From assembly GCF_000204055.1 (NCBI RefSeq), contig NW_006768815.1, positions 248,001-312,000 of the forward strand: a stretch of 64,000 nt of DNA. The letters run 5' to 3'. This document shows positions 33,601 to 44,366 of the stretch, one piece after another. This DNA is from Melampsora larici-populina 98AG31. Lineage: Eukaryota > Basidiomycota > Pucciniomycetes > Pucciniales > Melampsoraceae. The position numbers were made by a program, and so were the translations under genes. The first letter of the stretch is position 1. Each line of letters opens with the position of its first letter. The notes beneath the pieces were generated by a model. It did no database searches. It saw only the letters and a program-made list of their open reading frames with translations, and was not told the DNA's origin.

Positions 33601-36600
33601 AGTGACTCTTTTCTCTTCTAGATCACAATCTAGCTCCGCCAACCGGCGTTGAATCCTTCTCCACTCATTATTCACCGCGAGGTGTTTCGGCTTCATGTTT
33701 CGCACCACGGCCTCAGCTGTCGTGTTATCGGTCAGGAATAGAAGTCTCTTCCCTCTAACTTCCATCGACCTGGCTGCTACCTCTAGGCCTAGCCGTATTG
33801 CTACCGTTTCCGCCCAGTTGATATCTCTCTTCACTCCTATTGCGTCTCTCTCTGACCATCCTGCTTTCAACTTCCATTGGTTCCAATTACCTCCAATCAT
33901 CACACCTATACCAAACTCTGTCGAGGCATCTCCGACCCATCCGATGTCAACCGCCTTTCTCCTTGGCACTAGTTTCCTGTTTACGAAGTCTTTTAAGCAC
34001 CTTTTCCATTCCCACAAGTCCTCGGTCACATTCTTCGGCATTTCCCTCCTCGCCGACTTGTTCACCCACGTAGCCAACCAATGGTAAAAGCTTGGGCAAA
34101 AGCACTTCATCTGCGGGACAATGTTTGTTAAGTGTACTAACCGTCCTATCAACTTTTCTACTTCTTTGTGCGTATGACCGCCTTGCTTCATCAACGCTTC
34201 GTCTACTTGTTGTTTCCTTATCTCCAACTTCTCTTCTGGTAAGCGTACCGTCTTATCGCTACCATTCCATATAAATCCGATATATTTTTGTTCCGTCCTA
34301 AACTCTGAATACTTTCCTTCATTGGTACGTACTCCCAGTTCTGCGCTTGCTTCTACAACATCTTTCATTGACACCTTTATCTTCTCCTCCTTCTTTCTTA
34401 TAAATAGGTTGTCGTCCACCCACCTGAAGACCATCAGGAAACCGAATTTCTTATGCATCAACTCCTTCCACGCGTCAGCAGGACCACCGAAGCTTCCGCA
34501 TCCCGCTACTCCGCCGAAGGAAACCCTCAAATCAAGGTAGATCTCTCCATCCGGGCCGCGTACCATCAAGTACCTCCACTGCGACGGATGTAGGGGGATT
34601 TGTTGGTATGCGCTCTCCCAGTCGAAAATACCGAACTCTATCTCCTCCTCTTGCTCAATCAAAAACTGTAAGACCTTTCCGAAGTCATCCCAGGTTGTTT
34701 CGAACTCCTTTTTGTTCACGAAGGAATTTACTGACGGGGTGTTTTCGTCGTTCTTAGGATATGAGAGATTGTTGATTATCCTGGTCGTGCCGTCGCCGTT
34801 TACTACACTGCCCATTGGGCTTGTTCGAAAGAAACCTATTCTCTCATATACCTCTTGTTCCGAGAAAGGACCTACCATCCTCCCAGCTCTCAACTCCTTC
34901 GCTATCTTTTCTCTAATCATTTGTTTCTCAGATTCCGTTTTTACGTGATTATCAGGTGAGTAATACCTTCTTCCCCCAAGTCTATGCTCCGGTATTCCTT
35001 GGTGAAACCCCATTCGGAACCCCTCAATGATATCCATGTGTTTCATCCCCAAATTCAACTTCTTCGCCAGATCTAACCAAGCTGTTATATTCATCTCACA
35101 CGTCACTTCTGTTGGCCACGTCCTATTTTCGACCTTGTCCTCCTGTTCCTCTCTCTCACGTGCTGGATCTTTCTCTTGTTTCTCATTCAATCGGTTCTCG
35201 GCTTGGTCCACCTCCACTCTTACAGATCCCTTGCCTGTTCTTGTTACTGGACTTGAACTGCAAGTGACAAGCATCATTGAATCAAAGTAAAGTAAACTTA
35301 AAGTCAGTATTCTTTCCATTCTCAATTTCTCTCTTTCACGCTCTCTCTTTCTTTCTCTAGGCTCCTGTTTGTTAAGACATTTGAATTAACATCTTCATTT
35401 CTGCTTCCCGACATATGACGGCTTCCCTTTAGGATTACAATCAAAGCTACCGGTCTCTATCAGGGTTACAAATCAAGAACGTGCACATGTATAGAAGTAA
35501 AGGACATCATTTGAGCACCCCGATCACAACTAGGATGAGAGATACGTTTCTCTCTGGTGATCATCTCCGTCTATCTTTATCTTCCCCGACGCGTCGAAAC
35601 AAAAAGAAAGGAGGGGGGGTTGCGATGGGATGGTAAACGGGAAATAATCAATTGAGATTCTTTTCCATGCTTGATGGGACCTTTTAAGCTTACCAGCTGG
35701 ATTTTGGTCCGTTTGCATTCTTGCCTCCTCCCACATTCGTCCCTCCTTTCGAACTCGACATTCCCTCTCCGTTCGGGTAGTTACTGACAAACTGCGCTCC
35801 GCCTTGTTGTCCTTGGTCCTGCCACGTGTTCCCGTAGGCTTGGCTATGGTTTGGGAAACCGAAAGGCCTGAAGGGATTGGAGTTGTGTTGAGCCAGTTGG
35901 AACGTCTGCTGGAAAGGTTGGTACCCTCCATAGGTCCCCCCATTGTGGTTACCGAAAAAGGGGCCTGTGTTCGCTGCCTGGTTCGGTACACCCCGGTTGC
36001 CCCAGTTATTGTTCTTGTGCACCTTGGCCCTTCCTCGCCAGCCGTTTCCACCTCTTCCACCTCCTCTTCCTCTACTGTTTTCTGAGGCGAATTGGCGTTT
36101 TTCGAACCCGGTGGTGGTCCTCTGGGTTGCAGGTTGACTAGCTACCTGGGTGGTTTGGTCTGCCAGGACTTTTTGGCCTAAAGCGTAAGGATTTTCTACA
36201 TGGCTTCTCTCTCCCAATGATTCTACCTTATCTTTCACCGCTCTCAAGATATCCTCCTGCAGCACTCCCGCCTGGCACATTTCCCGTTTCCCCGAGTCTC
36301 CGATCCTGACCTGCATTACAAGTCGTCTGACCTGTGTATCGCTCATCATCATCAGGCTCTTATTCTTTAATCTGCTTATCAAATCTTATGGTAGGATTTC
36401 GGAACTTCTGGCTTACTTTCATGCAGTACCTCAGTGCTATCATCCAGCAAGACGTCAATCTCCTAATCTCAATGACAATGTCTTTGTGCTTGCGTAGCAT
36501 CTTTGCGCACGTCGTCATATGATACTGCTCGTCTACGTATCTGATGAACAGGTCGATGGCGTCTATCCACTCGCCGTACGTCATTAGTAGCTCCTCTCTT

Positions 36601-38417
36601 GGCGTAAGTCCCGTGAACGTCGCTCCTTCATCTTCCTGTAACTCTTTGATTGACTTTGGTTTCTTCACCGCAGCTTTTTGAGAATCTAGATCGATCCATT
36701 CCATATTGAAGACCGTCAGAGGGACATAGCCGGTTAACTTCGTCATCTTCTTGTTAATGCCGCTTGATAGCTGAAGCAGGTTTGTATTTGAGAATTGCTT
36801 CTCTACAAAGACAATTTCACTCTCTGGATCTACCAGATCTCTAACCTCTCGTTCCTTCTTTCTTGGTCTTTCTGTTCTCGTAACCGCCTCTTCTTTCTCT
36901 AGTTCGAGCCTCTGTTGGGTTGCCGGTTGGCTCAGATCATTCCTCCCCGCGATTAGCGATGCCGTTCTCTGACGTTTGGGGCGTTCGGTTGTTTGCTTCT
37001 GGTCCGTTCTCTGACTCGCCAGCGACGCTTGCCTCAAGTCTTCGATCTCATACGGTACCACTCCATATGCTGCTCTGTAAGCATTTAGCATGATTCGTCC
37101 AACTGTCACGTTCTCGTCGGCGTATGTTTTGACTATGGACTTCCACCATAAATCTCTAGCGGGGTCTCCGCTGCTCTTCGGCTGACTGGCTGTAACAGTT
37201 CATTCGCATATCAGTTATCCATCTGATATGTCATCACTCTTTCACTTGGTCAGGTATAGCCCTGCCAGCCTCGGTTTCCCGGATTCCATCACCAATGGTT
37301 TCGGCTCTTATATCGTCTGACATAGTGTGTTTTCCTTTTACAGGTCTTATACTCCTGGCCAGATATAGCTCTGCCTGCCTCAGTCTCTCTACTGGATGTC
37401 CTTTTATGACGTTTCAACACAATGGGCTCTCATTCTCGACTATCAGGATTTAGCTCCTGCCGCCTCGACTTCTCTGGTCGGTGCCCTTAGCGACTCTCTC
37501 CCACGTCTGTGTTTAGAGGTCTGGTTTTCCCCTTTGTGGGTACCACGTGTTTTGATGACGAGGAAAATGATGATAGAAGAACAGAGGAGAAGATGAGAAA
37601 AAATGAAGTGTGTTGCTTGTCTTACGATTTAAGCGTAACATTAAACAACCTCTAGGTTCCGCCGCCTGTTCTGCTTGCGGTGGTCCTGTTCTTTCTCCGT
37701 CTTCCGTCTCCCTTCCTGATTCCTCGTCCTCTTCTCCTTCTTCCCCACCGTCCTCTTCTTCTTCTTTTCCTTCGTCCTCTGTTGGTTCTTCACCGTTACC
37801 TTGTTCTGGCGTTTCTGGGACCAAAACTCCTGCATCACTTGTTTCTTCGTTTCGTCCGTCCCTATTTCTCGATTGACTTCTTGTCCCTGCTCCTTCCTTC
37901 CCTTCTCTCAACGCTTCTTCTGCCAATCGTCTAGCTTCCTCTAAAGTTTCGTCAAAAGTTGCCATTTTCTTTTATTCTTTCTTTTTATTCTTGTTTTCTA
38001 CTCTTCGAGTCTTGTGAGAGCAAAAATTTTTAAAATTGATGAAATAAAAACTATCAAAACTTGTATGAGCTGAGTTGTGTGGGATTGTGCAGGGGAAGAA
38101 ATTTGCTGAGCAGGAGTTTGAATTGTTGAGATTGAAAATTTCATATTTTCTTCTCATCTCAATTCTAGGAGGGGCTTCTCGCGCGGCCCCTCACTACAAG
38201 CATATTTCTTACATCTATCTACAACTAACCAGCTCATGGAACTCCGCACCAAGTCGTGCCTTGGTTGGTGCTCACACAGAAAAAATGGCCAGGCAAAAAA
38301 AACAGTCCCAACAACAAACTAGAATGGTCATTTCTCTTTTTCCAAAAATTAGAAACATCCAAAACTCCTGAAGCTTGTGATCAAGAGATATTCAACGCTT
38401 TGCAGGAAGCTCCTTGA
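30690..38417 (+). CDS. Secreted cysteine-containing protein, copy 1 (effector candidate)
   Basis: Exons 30690-31183, 31318-31375, 31444-31496, 31550-31664 and 38280-38417 join in phase for 285 residues. The N-terminus MMKFIFFLPILSHLFF is a signal peptide with hydrophobic core, cleaved probably before or at GETK. Then come a Ser/Asp-rich stretch, a lysine-rich run (KSHKKSHKKDKRAKKK), the conserved NTNDCQA end of exon 1, MACVKFKSCA (exon 2), VMTR...ALKE (exon 3), DLSEHSAPGDEAEY and NECNVECPIPC (exon 4), and WSFLFFQKLETSKTPEACD (exon 5). All five exons have counterparts with equal phase in the other three copies. Intron 4 holds a 6.5-kb antisense retrotransposon, so correct expression is doubtful. 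Function unknown; secretion is inferred from the signal peptide. Confidence 0.75.
32289..33464 (-). CDS. Tyrosine recombinase of the retrotransposon
   Basis: Three frames in series: an N-terminal SAM-like part (33464-33099, GTWADSTLQGYGSAVTKY), a core with FWGMMRLGELP carrying the first catalytic Arg (32955-32750), and a C-terminal part (32673-32289) with SGHSFRVGGASLRWNLGW (H-x2-R) and YLKNY (candidate nucleophile Tyr). The last two join in phase across a GT-AG intron at 32674-32749. The first junction, near 33090-32960, contains EKLPVTVK but no clean splice, so it may be damaged. Its ATG overlaps the end of the RT frame by 29 bases. It integrates circular cDNA in this class (established). 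Confidence 0.75.
33436..35325 (-). CDS. Reverse transcriptase/RNase H of the retrotransposon
   Basis: An open frame of 629 codons. RT: TRIINNLSYP, FDWESAYQQIPLHPSQW with the first catalytic Asp, SFGGVAGCGSFGGPADAW, and active site FRWVDDNLFIRK (V-D-D intact). RNase H: IGWVGDASTEFGIGVMIGG, WAETVAIRLGL with the Glu, and FLTDNTTAEAVV with the next Asp; DALSRG near the end. This is the long-form DIRS-class RT-RNase H, and all expected acidic residues are visible, so the enzyme may be intact. The first about 40 residues lack an obvious role; the true start could be further in. Confidence 0.88.
   Translation of the reverse strand: MRMERILTLSLLYFDSMMLVTCSSSPVTRTGKGSVRVEVDQAENRLNEKQEKDPAREREEQEDKVENRTWPTEVTCEMNITAWLDLAKKLNLGMKHMDIIEGFRMGFHQGIPEHRLGGRRYYSPDNHVKTESEKQMIREKIAKELRAGRMVGPFSEQEVYERIGFFRTSPMGSVVNGDGTTRIINNLSYPKNDENTPSVNSFVNKKEFETTWDDFGKVLQFLIEQEEEIEFGIFDWESAYQQIPLHPSQWRYLMVRGPDGEIYLDLRVSFGGVAGCGSFGGPADAWKELMHKKFGFLMVFRWVDDNLFIRKKEEKIKVSMKDVVEASAELGVRTNEGKYSEFRTEQKYIGFIWNGSDKTVRLPEEKLEIRKQQVDEALMKQGGHTHKEVEKLIGRLVHLTNIVPQMKCFCPSFYHWLATWVNKSARREMPKNVTEDLWEWKRCLKDFVNRKLVPRRKAVDIGWVGDASTEFGIGVMIGGNWNQWKLKAGWSERDAIGVKRDINWAETVAIRLGLEVAARSMEVRGKRLLFLTDNTTAEAVVRNMKPKHLAVNNEWRRIQRRLAELDCDLEEKRVTSKANEADALSRGTDFKREDNRISFQLPEDLTTYLEETQAVESRGKDGENRKAQF
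35690..37965 (-). CDS. Gag-like protein of the retrotransposon, spliced
   Basis: Starts MATFDETLEEARRLAEEAL, followed by a very acidic stretch (EEEEDGGEEGEEDEE). An intron probably runs from GTAAGA near 37620 to an acceptor near 37195, after which the frame continues DLWWKSIVKTYADENVTVGR (37165-37110). The next frame ends at 36360; the tail (36382-35690) is glycine/arginine-rich (SRGRGGGRGGNGWRGRAK) then Gly/Asn/Gln-rich, an RGG-type nucleic-acid-binding end. The change of frame at 36380 needs a shift or an indel. It lies upstream of the RT as expected for Gag. Confidence 0.65.
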
Positions 38418-39085
38418 CTAATGCTTTTCCACAAGGTTTGCCTGTATGATGTATGGTTTCAGCTATTGACAATGCACTTTTACAATCCCAGCTGAAGATA
38501 ACTGTCATTCAACCTTACCATGTTTTCAGTAATTTTTTAAGTAGCCAGGCTTTAGAGATTTTCTTATCCTGCTGCTGACAATGCATAGCCTTTCTGTATT
38601 CCTTGATCTTGATTATGTCATCACTTCTTGTCTATTGTTTCTCATTATCTTTAATTTCACAAGATCAAGATTTTTTTGCGAGTATCTCAATATGCATGAT
38701 TATGGACTACAATCAATGGGACTTTGAGTTCTGGGATGAAACAATTACACTTTTTTCACCAAACCATGTGTCACTGTACTATTACAGTAAAAATCAAAAG
38801 AATCCAATTGCTCTGACTAGTACAAGTTGACAACCAAAGGTTTTGATCTAAAATTTGCTTGTATTCATTAAGATCACATTGTCCTCTCTTCCTCAATTTT
38901 GTTGAGATCACTTTTTTTGGAAAAAGAGTGACTTCTTTAATTCTAGGTGTTCCATAGCTCATCTTTTCAAAGTCAATTTGAAATTGCTACGCAGGCTATT
39001 TTTGTTTAGTTCACTTTAATTTTTGTTTGATATCAATATTTCAAATTTCAAGTGAAATATTGATATCTGTTCTTCAAAGGAACAC
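38418..39085. other. No gene recognised
   Basis: AT-rich sequence between exon 5 of copy 1 and the next MITE, inside the 2.4-kb loop that separates the two arms of the inverted duplication. Only short chance ORFs. Confidence 0.5.
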
Positions 39086-39093
39086 CCAAATAT

Positions 39094-39488
39094 AGGACCC
39101 CGGAAAGCTCCAGGGGAACTATCCAAGCTAAAACCACCCAGATTGACCTTACCGATACCCTGTGACGCGGTAAAAACCCAAAAATTGAGCATAAAAAATT
39201 CCGGTTTCATTGGTAGGTTCAAAGAGTAAAAATTTCCAAAAATCTCTCAGGAGAACAAACCATTCATTTTTGGTTGGTACGTACATTCAAAAAAGCGTGT
39301 TTTTGGCCTTTTTTCCCTACCAAGACAGAACCATACCTCTCATGTCGGCAGGTCTGAATTCAAAAAACACGGTTTCAGCTCCAAAAAAAAACCAAAAAAA
39401 CCTTTTTCATTGGTACGTCAGTGTTTTTTTCAACCATCAATCCATTCCATTTAGGTCAGATAGTTCCCCTGGAGTTTTCCAGGGTCCT
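39094..39488. mobile_element. hAT-type MITE with 8-bp target duplication
   Basis: TIRs AGGACCCCGGAAAGCTCCAG and (reverse of the right end) AGGACCCTGGAAAACTCCAG continue to GGGGAACTATC. Flanks CCAAATAT (39086-39093) and CCAAATAC (39489-39496) are an 8-bp duplication with one mismatch, typical of hAT. About 395 bp, no transposase. Confidence 0.8.
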
Positions 39489-39496
39489 CCAAATAC

Positions 39497-40786
39497 TACC
39501 TAAACTAGTTTGAGAGAGCACTCATCTATTGATTCAGTTGTAGTAAAAAAAATACATATCAATCATACTAGATGACAATAGTGCCTTAAAACAACATTAC
39601 ATCTCAGGATGGGGGTGCAAAATAAAAAACACGCCAGGGCGCGCGCAGCAAATGGGGACCGGTCCATCCGGCTACAAGGATATGTGAAAATACATGTATG
39701 TCTATACGTGGTTCTGTATATTGACCTGAGAAATCTCACAGATAATCCAGAACCCCAATGCTCCCCCAAAATGATACATCAACTGATCTACTCTCTTTGC
39801 CTTCAGAATCTGTTTTTCTTTGTGTCCTCATCTAGATATCAGGAAACTAGGTATTTATAATTCCTTAGTTTGCGTTAATTGGAGCATTTAGCATAGTGAG
39901 AAATGAGAACACTGATGGTTTGTCACATGATTAAAGTGGAAAATCTGCATGTGAATCAAGTGTATATTCAGCAGGTCCATTTTCAAGATTCAGATATTCA
40001 CATTTTGAGCATCTGAATTTGACTCAACTAATGAGATGGTTGTTACATTCAAATATCAGAGCTGTTCATGTGAAAGAAGAAGCAATTGAAAACCAAAAAT
40101 GACTCCATATAGTGTACAAACTCATCCACAAAAATTGTGGATATCAAATGATGAACTCAGTTTTCCTGTTTCAAATTGATCTTACAATGGATGATGATTG
40201 AAGCAATCTGTGCATTGTCTCAGACTTCAATGAGTCAACCACAACAAACAATCTTATGACTTCCTCAGTTTTTGGATGATTCAGAGCTGCAATGACCACT
40301 CATGAAATCAATATGTGGGCATAGAATGTTGCTCAAATTCAATGGATGAAAATTGTGGAAGGCATTGTTCAGAATTGATTCTTTCAAGTATCATCCATAT
40401 GATACTGCTTTCAAAACTAAAACTGACAGACCAATGTTGACATCTTGAGTGTGCTGCCCGCTGCTGATCTGTTGGTGTTGAATCATTGATATTCTGATTG
40501 AGTATAACTGTTTGGTAAACCTATAGCTAAATGAACACACCTTACACCTGTGAATATCAGGTTGTCAGCTTATTCTAAGCTGTACACTGATCAAGAAGGC
40601 ATGAAAATAATCTGATATTAAAGAGGATTATAACTGTTTGAGTTTGATAGAGAAAAGAGAAAAACAGTGGACAGTGTATTGAATCTTTCAGATAACAACA
40701 CCTGACAGTGACATTATGACCATTTTGACACAAGTCCATGATGTGTAGAAGAAAAGAAAGGAATATTGATAAGCCAAAGATTACCA
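39497..40786. other. No gene recognised
   Basis: AT-rich sequence between the MITE and the 3' end of copy 2. No domain, repeat or RNA gene could be supported; only a GCGCGCGC-containing stretch near 39640 stands out in composition. Confidence 0.5.
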
Positions 40787-41937
40787 TCAAAATTCAGGAG
40801 CGTCCTGCAACGCGTTAAATATCTCTGAATCACAAGCTTCAGGGGTTTTGGATGTTTCTAATTTTTGAAAAAAGAGAAATGACCATTCTAAATTGTTGTT
40901 GGGACTGTCTTTTTTGCCTGGCCATTTTTTCTATTAACATGAAAATGTGGGGACCAAGATCAGAACAAGTTTCTCATCTTGAGACATGGGATTGCAAGAC
41001 TCACACAGGGGATTGGACATTCAACATTGCATTCATTGCTGAGGAAGTTTCCAAATGAATATTCAGCTTCAGCCTCAGGTGCGCTGTGTTCAGACAGATC
41101 AATCAGAATGTCCATGTTTCTGTTAGTTGACGCAAGAGGTTGAGGTAGTCATTGGATAGACACCTACTCCACAAGTGCCTGTGCTATCTTTGATTGCTTG
41201 GTGACAACCCTTGTCATGACCTGTTGGACCCAGCTTTTCAGCTTGCGATGGATCATATCAATTGACCTTATTAGATGATATCAAACTTACAGCACAGCTC
41301 TTGAACTTGACACACGCTACACTGTTTTTGGCCGCGTATCTGGCAGCACTGTGTCATCCACCCATTTGAATAAAAGTCAATTGGCTTATCAGTGCTGGGT
41401 GCAGAGGCCGGATTGATACTATTACCACGAGCATGTGGTTTGTGACATGAAACATTACGTTGATGATAAAAAATAGTAATCAACTAACGCTTGGCAGTCG
41501 TTGGTGTCTGCAACCATCTGTCCGCCACCTGCAGCTTGGCATGTCGCAGTGTTTGGACCTTTTGTCTTTTTGGCCCTTTTATCCTTTTTATGACTCTTTT
41601 TACGATCCTTTGACTTATCCTTTGTATCCTTGTTATCACATTTATTTTTTGCAGATTTAGGTGGTTTCTTAAATGTATCTTTACAACCACCTGTATCTTT
41701 TTTCTTGGGTTTATCGTTTTTTCGCCTTAGCAATACGTTATTGGACGGGTCATCTGATTTGTTGTCCGACGAATCATCCTGACCGCTATATGAGAGCCGT
41801 ATTCTCTCGCTGCGGCTGCTGATGTCCTGACTGTCTGGATGAGCCCAACGCGCTTGAAGGCGGCCGCTCATCTTAGTTTCTCCGACACGGAAGAAGAGAT
41901 GAGAGAGGATGGGTAAAACCAAGATAAACTTCATCAT
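40787..41937 (-). CDS. Secreted cysteine-containing protein, copy 2 (effector candidate)
   Basis: Exons 41937-41489, 41348-41291, 41220-41168, 41119-41005 and 40930-40787 give 272 residues in a clean frame. Very close to copy 1: signal peptide MMKFILVLPILSHLFF, then GETKMSGRLQAR, a lysine-rich run that is shorter than in copy 1, NTNDCQA, VMTR, LIDLSEHSAP, NECNVECPIPC and LETSKTPEACD. Intron 4 is only 74 bp, the uninterrupted counterpart of the retrotransposon-filled intron of copy 1. This is the best candidate for an intact member. It lies opposite to copy 1, forming the other arm of the inverted duplication. Confidence 0.78.
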
Positions 41938-43385
41938 GGGATAGGAAAAATTGTATTCGTGAGAATTATTTCGTAAGATTAGCAGTGAGTACTAAGAGGT
42001 GATTCAAGTGGAGTGAAATAGTCAAAATGAAGGCTGATGGGAGGGAATATGAACATCACCCCAGCGGTGGTGAGACTTTAAATTATCAGCAAGAATGGCC
42101 TTATTCATGATAGCGGTTACCCAATCTAAAGGTTGTTGGATAATTGAACACCCGCAATCCATTCATTTCACCTCACTGGAAACAATGTCCTCAAAGCTGA
42201 AAAATCTCGGCAACTTCGCACATCCAGTATCACATACTGATCGATTGCCTTCGCGACTTTAAGTTTGACCGGATATCACATCCGCAGGAAGTCTTCGTGA
42301 CAGTGAGAGTTGATGACGTACAAGAGGTTATACCAGTGACTTCTGTAGTTTCAAGACAAGGGTTGACCTGGTTGACCTACGTCTTGATAGCCAGCAGCGG
42401 CAACAAAATATTAAGGTTGCTGGGTAATTGATCATCCGCATTTCATTCATTTCACTTCACTGGAAACATTGTCCTCAAAGCTGAAAAATCGTTGCAACCT
42501 GACACATTCAATATTGAAGTGCTCGATCAACCTCCTTCGCGAGCTCGATCCTACACGACCTTGTACGGACTACAATGTGAAGTAACCGGAAGTATTGGCA
42601 TTTGTATAAGCTTAAGCCCCTCTTAGCGCGTTCTCCGCCAAGCTAAGAGGGGCTTCGTTAAGCGTAGCATTCGTACATATCACACCCAGTGAGAATTTTC
42701 ACTCTTCTTCTCTATAAAGAGAGATCTTTAAGGACTGTCGGTTTTGCCGCGTCGGAAGAGGAGCTTAGTCAAACTTGATCAAAAGTGGTTGTCGACGCTA
42801 AAGGATTGATTCCCTCAGTTGGTATCCTTTCAGAGATTCTTCAGCAACATCTTTTCAATTATTCTTCTCACTGTAGCAAAGAACACCAGTGAATGTGAGA
42901 TGAACATCGAGACCTGCACAGTACACTATTCAACCTCATTCAACACTGTGCACAGTACCAAGGTCGCGAAGCGGATGAATCGAGCTGTATCATTGAATCT
43001 GCTAGGTTGCAGCGATTTGTCGGCTTCGAGAACACGAGAACGAAGAACGATGACAATACTAGCATAGTAGACCTCAAAAAAGACATTAGGTTGCAGAGAT
43101 TTGTCAGTGTTGAGGACACGTGGACTGAGATGAATGCATTGCAGTTTGTTCGACTACCCAACAACCAATAAATATGTAATTACCGCTGCAGGCTATAGTA
43201 TCATGAACCAGGCCACTCCTCTTGCTGCTTACTTAAAGGCTCACCATTGCTGTGGTTTCGAGCGTGCTTCTCATTAAACTTGATCTATCAAATCTTCAAC
43301 TTTACCCCAGACACTTTTTGGTCCTAGATACTCACTTGCCATCAAACGCGATCTTTCTCTTAGATTCAATCTTTCCTGTCTCATC
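41938..43385. other. Upstream regions of copies 2 and 3
   Basis: Up to about 42430 this is the inverted counterpart of 30250-30689. At 42614-42655 a perfect 14-bp stem (AAGCCCCTCTTAGC / GCTAAGAGGGGCTT) with a 14-base loop stands out, GC-rich in an AT-rich region. ORFs at 42819 and 42940 have no known domain. 43190-43260 resembles the region just upstream of copies 1 and 2. Confidence 0.5.
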
Positions 43386-44366
43386 ATGAAGTTTGTTCTT
43401 TTTGTACCGATCCTCTCTCATGCTTTCTTCCAGGTCGGAGAAACTAAGGTGATTGAGACTCAGAGCCTTCAAGTGCGTTCCACCAGGCATATGATTCGTC
43501 GCGCTGACAACAGCAGCATCGTGAAAAAGAATAATCACACCTTGCAGGAGGCTCCAGTCAACTTGCCGTCTAATAAAACACAGTTGCCAACCAATGCGAC
43601 CGTCGGAAAGAAATGCAATGGAGTAAACCTCGTGTCATGCTCAACTGGTGGAGGTGGGAACATGACTGCTGACACTAATGACTGTCAAGCGTTAGTGATC
43701 ACTCTTCCCCTCGTCACAATTTTTCATACCACAAACAGCATGTTTGGTGTATCAATCCGACTTATGTGACCTGCACTGGTAAGCTGATCTACTTTTACTT
43801 CCAATGGGCGGGTACACAGTGTCGCTCGATTCATGGCAAATGCAAGTGTGCCATGCGCCATGTTCAAAAGCTGTGCGGTAAGTGCGATGTGATTCAAACA
43901 AGTTATTCAATACAATTCACCGCAAGCTGATGAGCCGATTTCAATAGTTCATGACAAGGAACCAAGACCTTGTTCCAACGGCTCTTGTGAAGTACGTGTC
44001 TGGTGAAACTCTGCTTCACATTTAGTGCCAACTAACAGAAATGTTGCTATTTCGATCCATCTTTCTGATCACAGTGCGCCTATGGATGAAGCTGCGTATG
44101 CTTTTGGAAATTTCCTCAGCGAGGAGTGCAAAGTCGAGTGTCCAATCCCGCGTGTGAGTCTTGCAATCTCACTATTGAAGATGAGAAAACTCTGTTGATC
44201 TTCTTCCCTCCAATATTCTCATTGATAGCAAAAATGGACCTCCCCACCGAGCCCCAACGATAATTTGGGCTTGACTTATTTATTTTTCAACAAATTGGAG
44301 ACCGCCCCAACCCCTCAAAAGTGCGACGATGATGTGTTTGGAGCGTTAAAGAGTTCCCCTCCTTGA
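43386..44366 (+). CDS. Secreted cysteine-containing protein, copy 3 (effector candidate)
   Basis: Exons 43386-43690, 43820-43877, 43948-43991, 44039-44153 and 44229-44366 give 219 residues. The signal peptide MKFVLFVPILSHAFF and GETK are conserved; the middle is quite different from copies 1 and 2 and lacks the lysine-rich run, with possible N-glycosylation sites (NNHT, NKT, NAT). Landmarks: MTADTNDCQA, ARFMANASVPCAMFKSCA, FMTRNQDLVPTALVK, HLSDHSAPMDEAAY, EECKVECPIPR and LETAPTPQKCD. Conserved ends with a divergent core are usual for secreted proteins under diversifying pressure (inference). Confidence 0.75.

Larger units (their letters stand above)
31735..38279 (-). mobile_element. DIRS/Ngaro-like tyrosine-recombinase retrotransposon in an intron
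   Basis: Comparison with the 74-bp intron 4 of copy 2 shows that sequence between about 31735 and the 3' splice site at 38279 is extra. On the minus strand it encodes Gag (37965-35690), RT/RNase H (35325-33436) and a tyrosine recombinase (33464-32289), the DIRS-order set with no integrase. No LTRs and no methylase domain were seen, which fits Ngaro/PAT-type better than DIRS1. A hairpin CCTTAGGAT...ATCCTAAGG lies near the left end (about 31800-31835). Split direct repeats could not be identified by eye. Confidence 0.8.
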
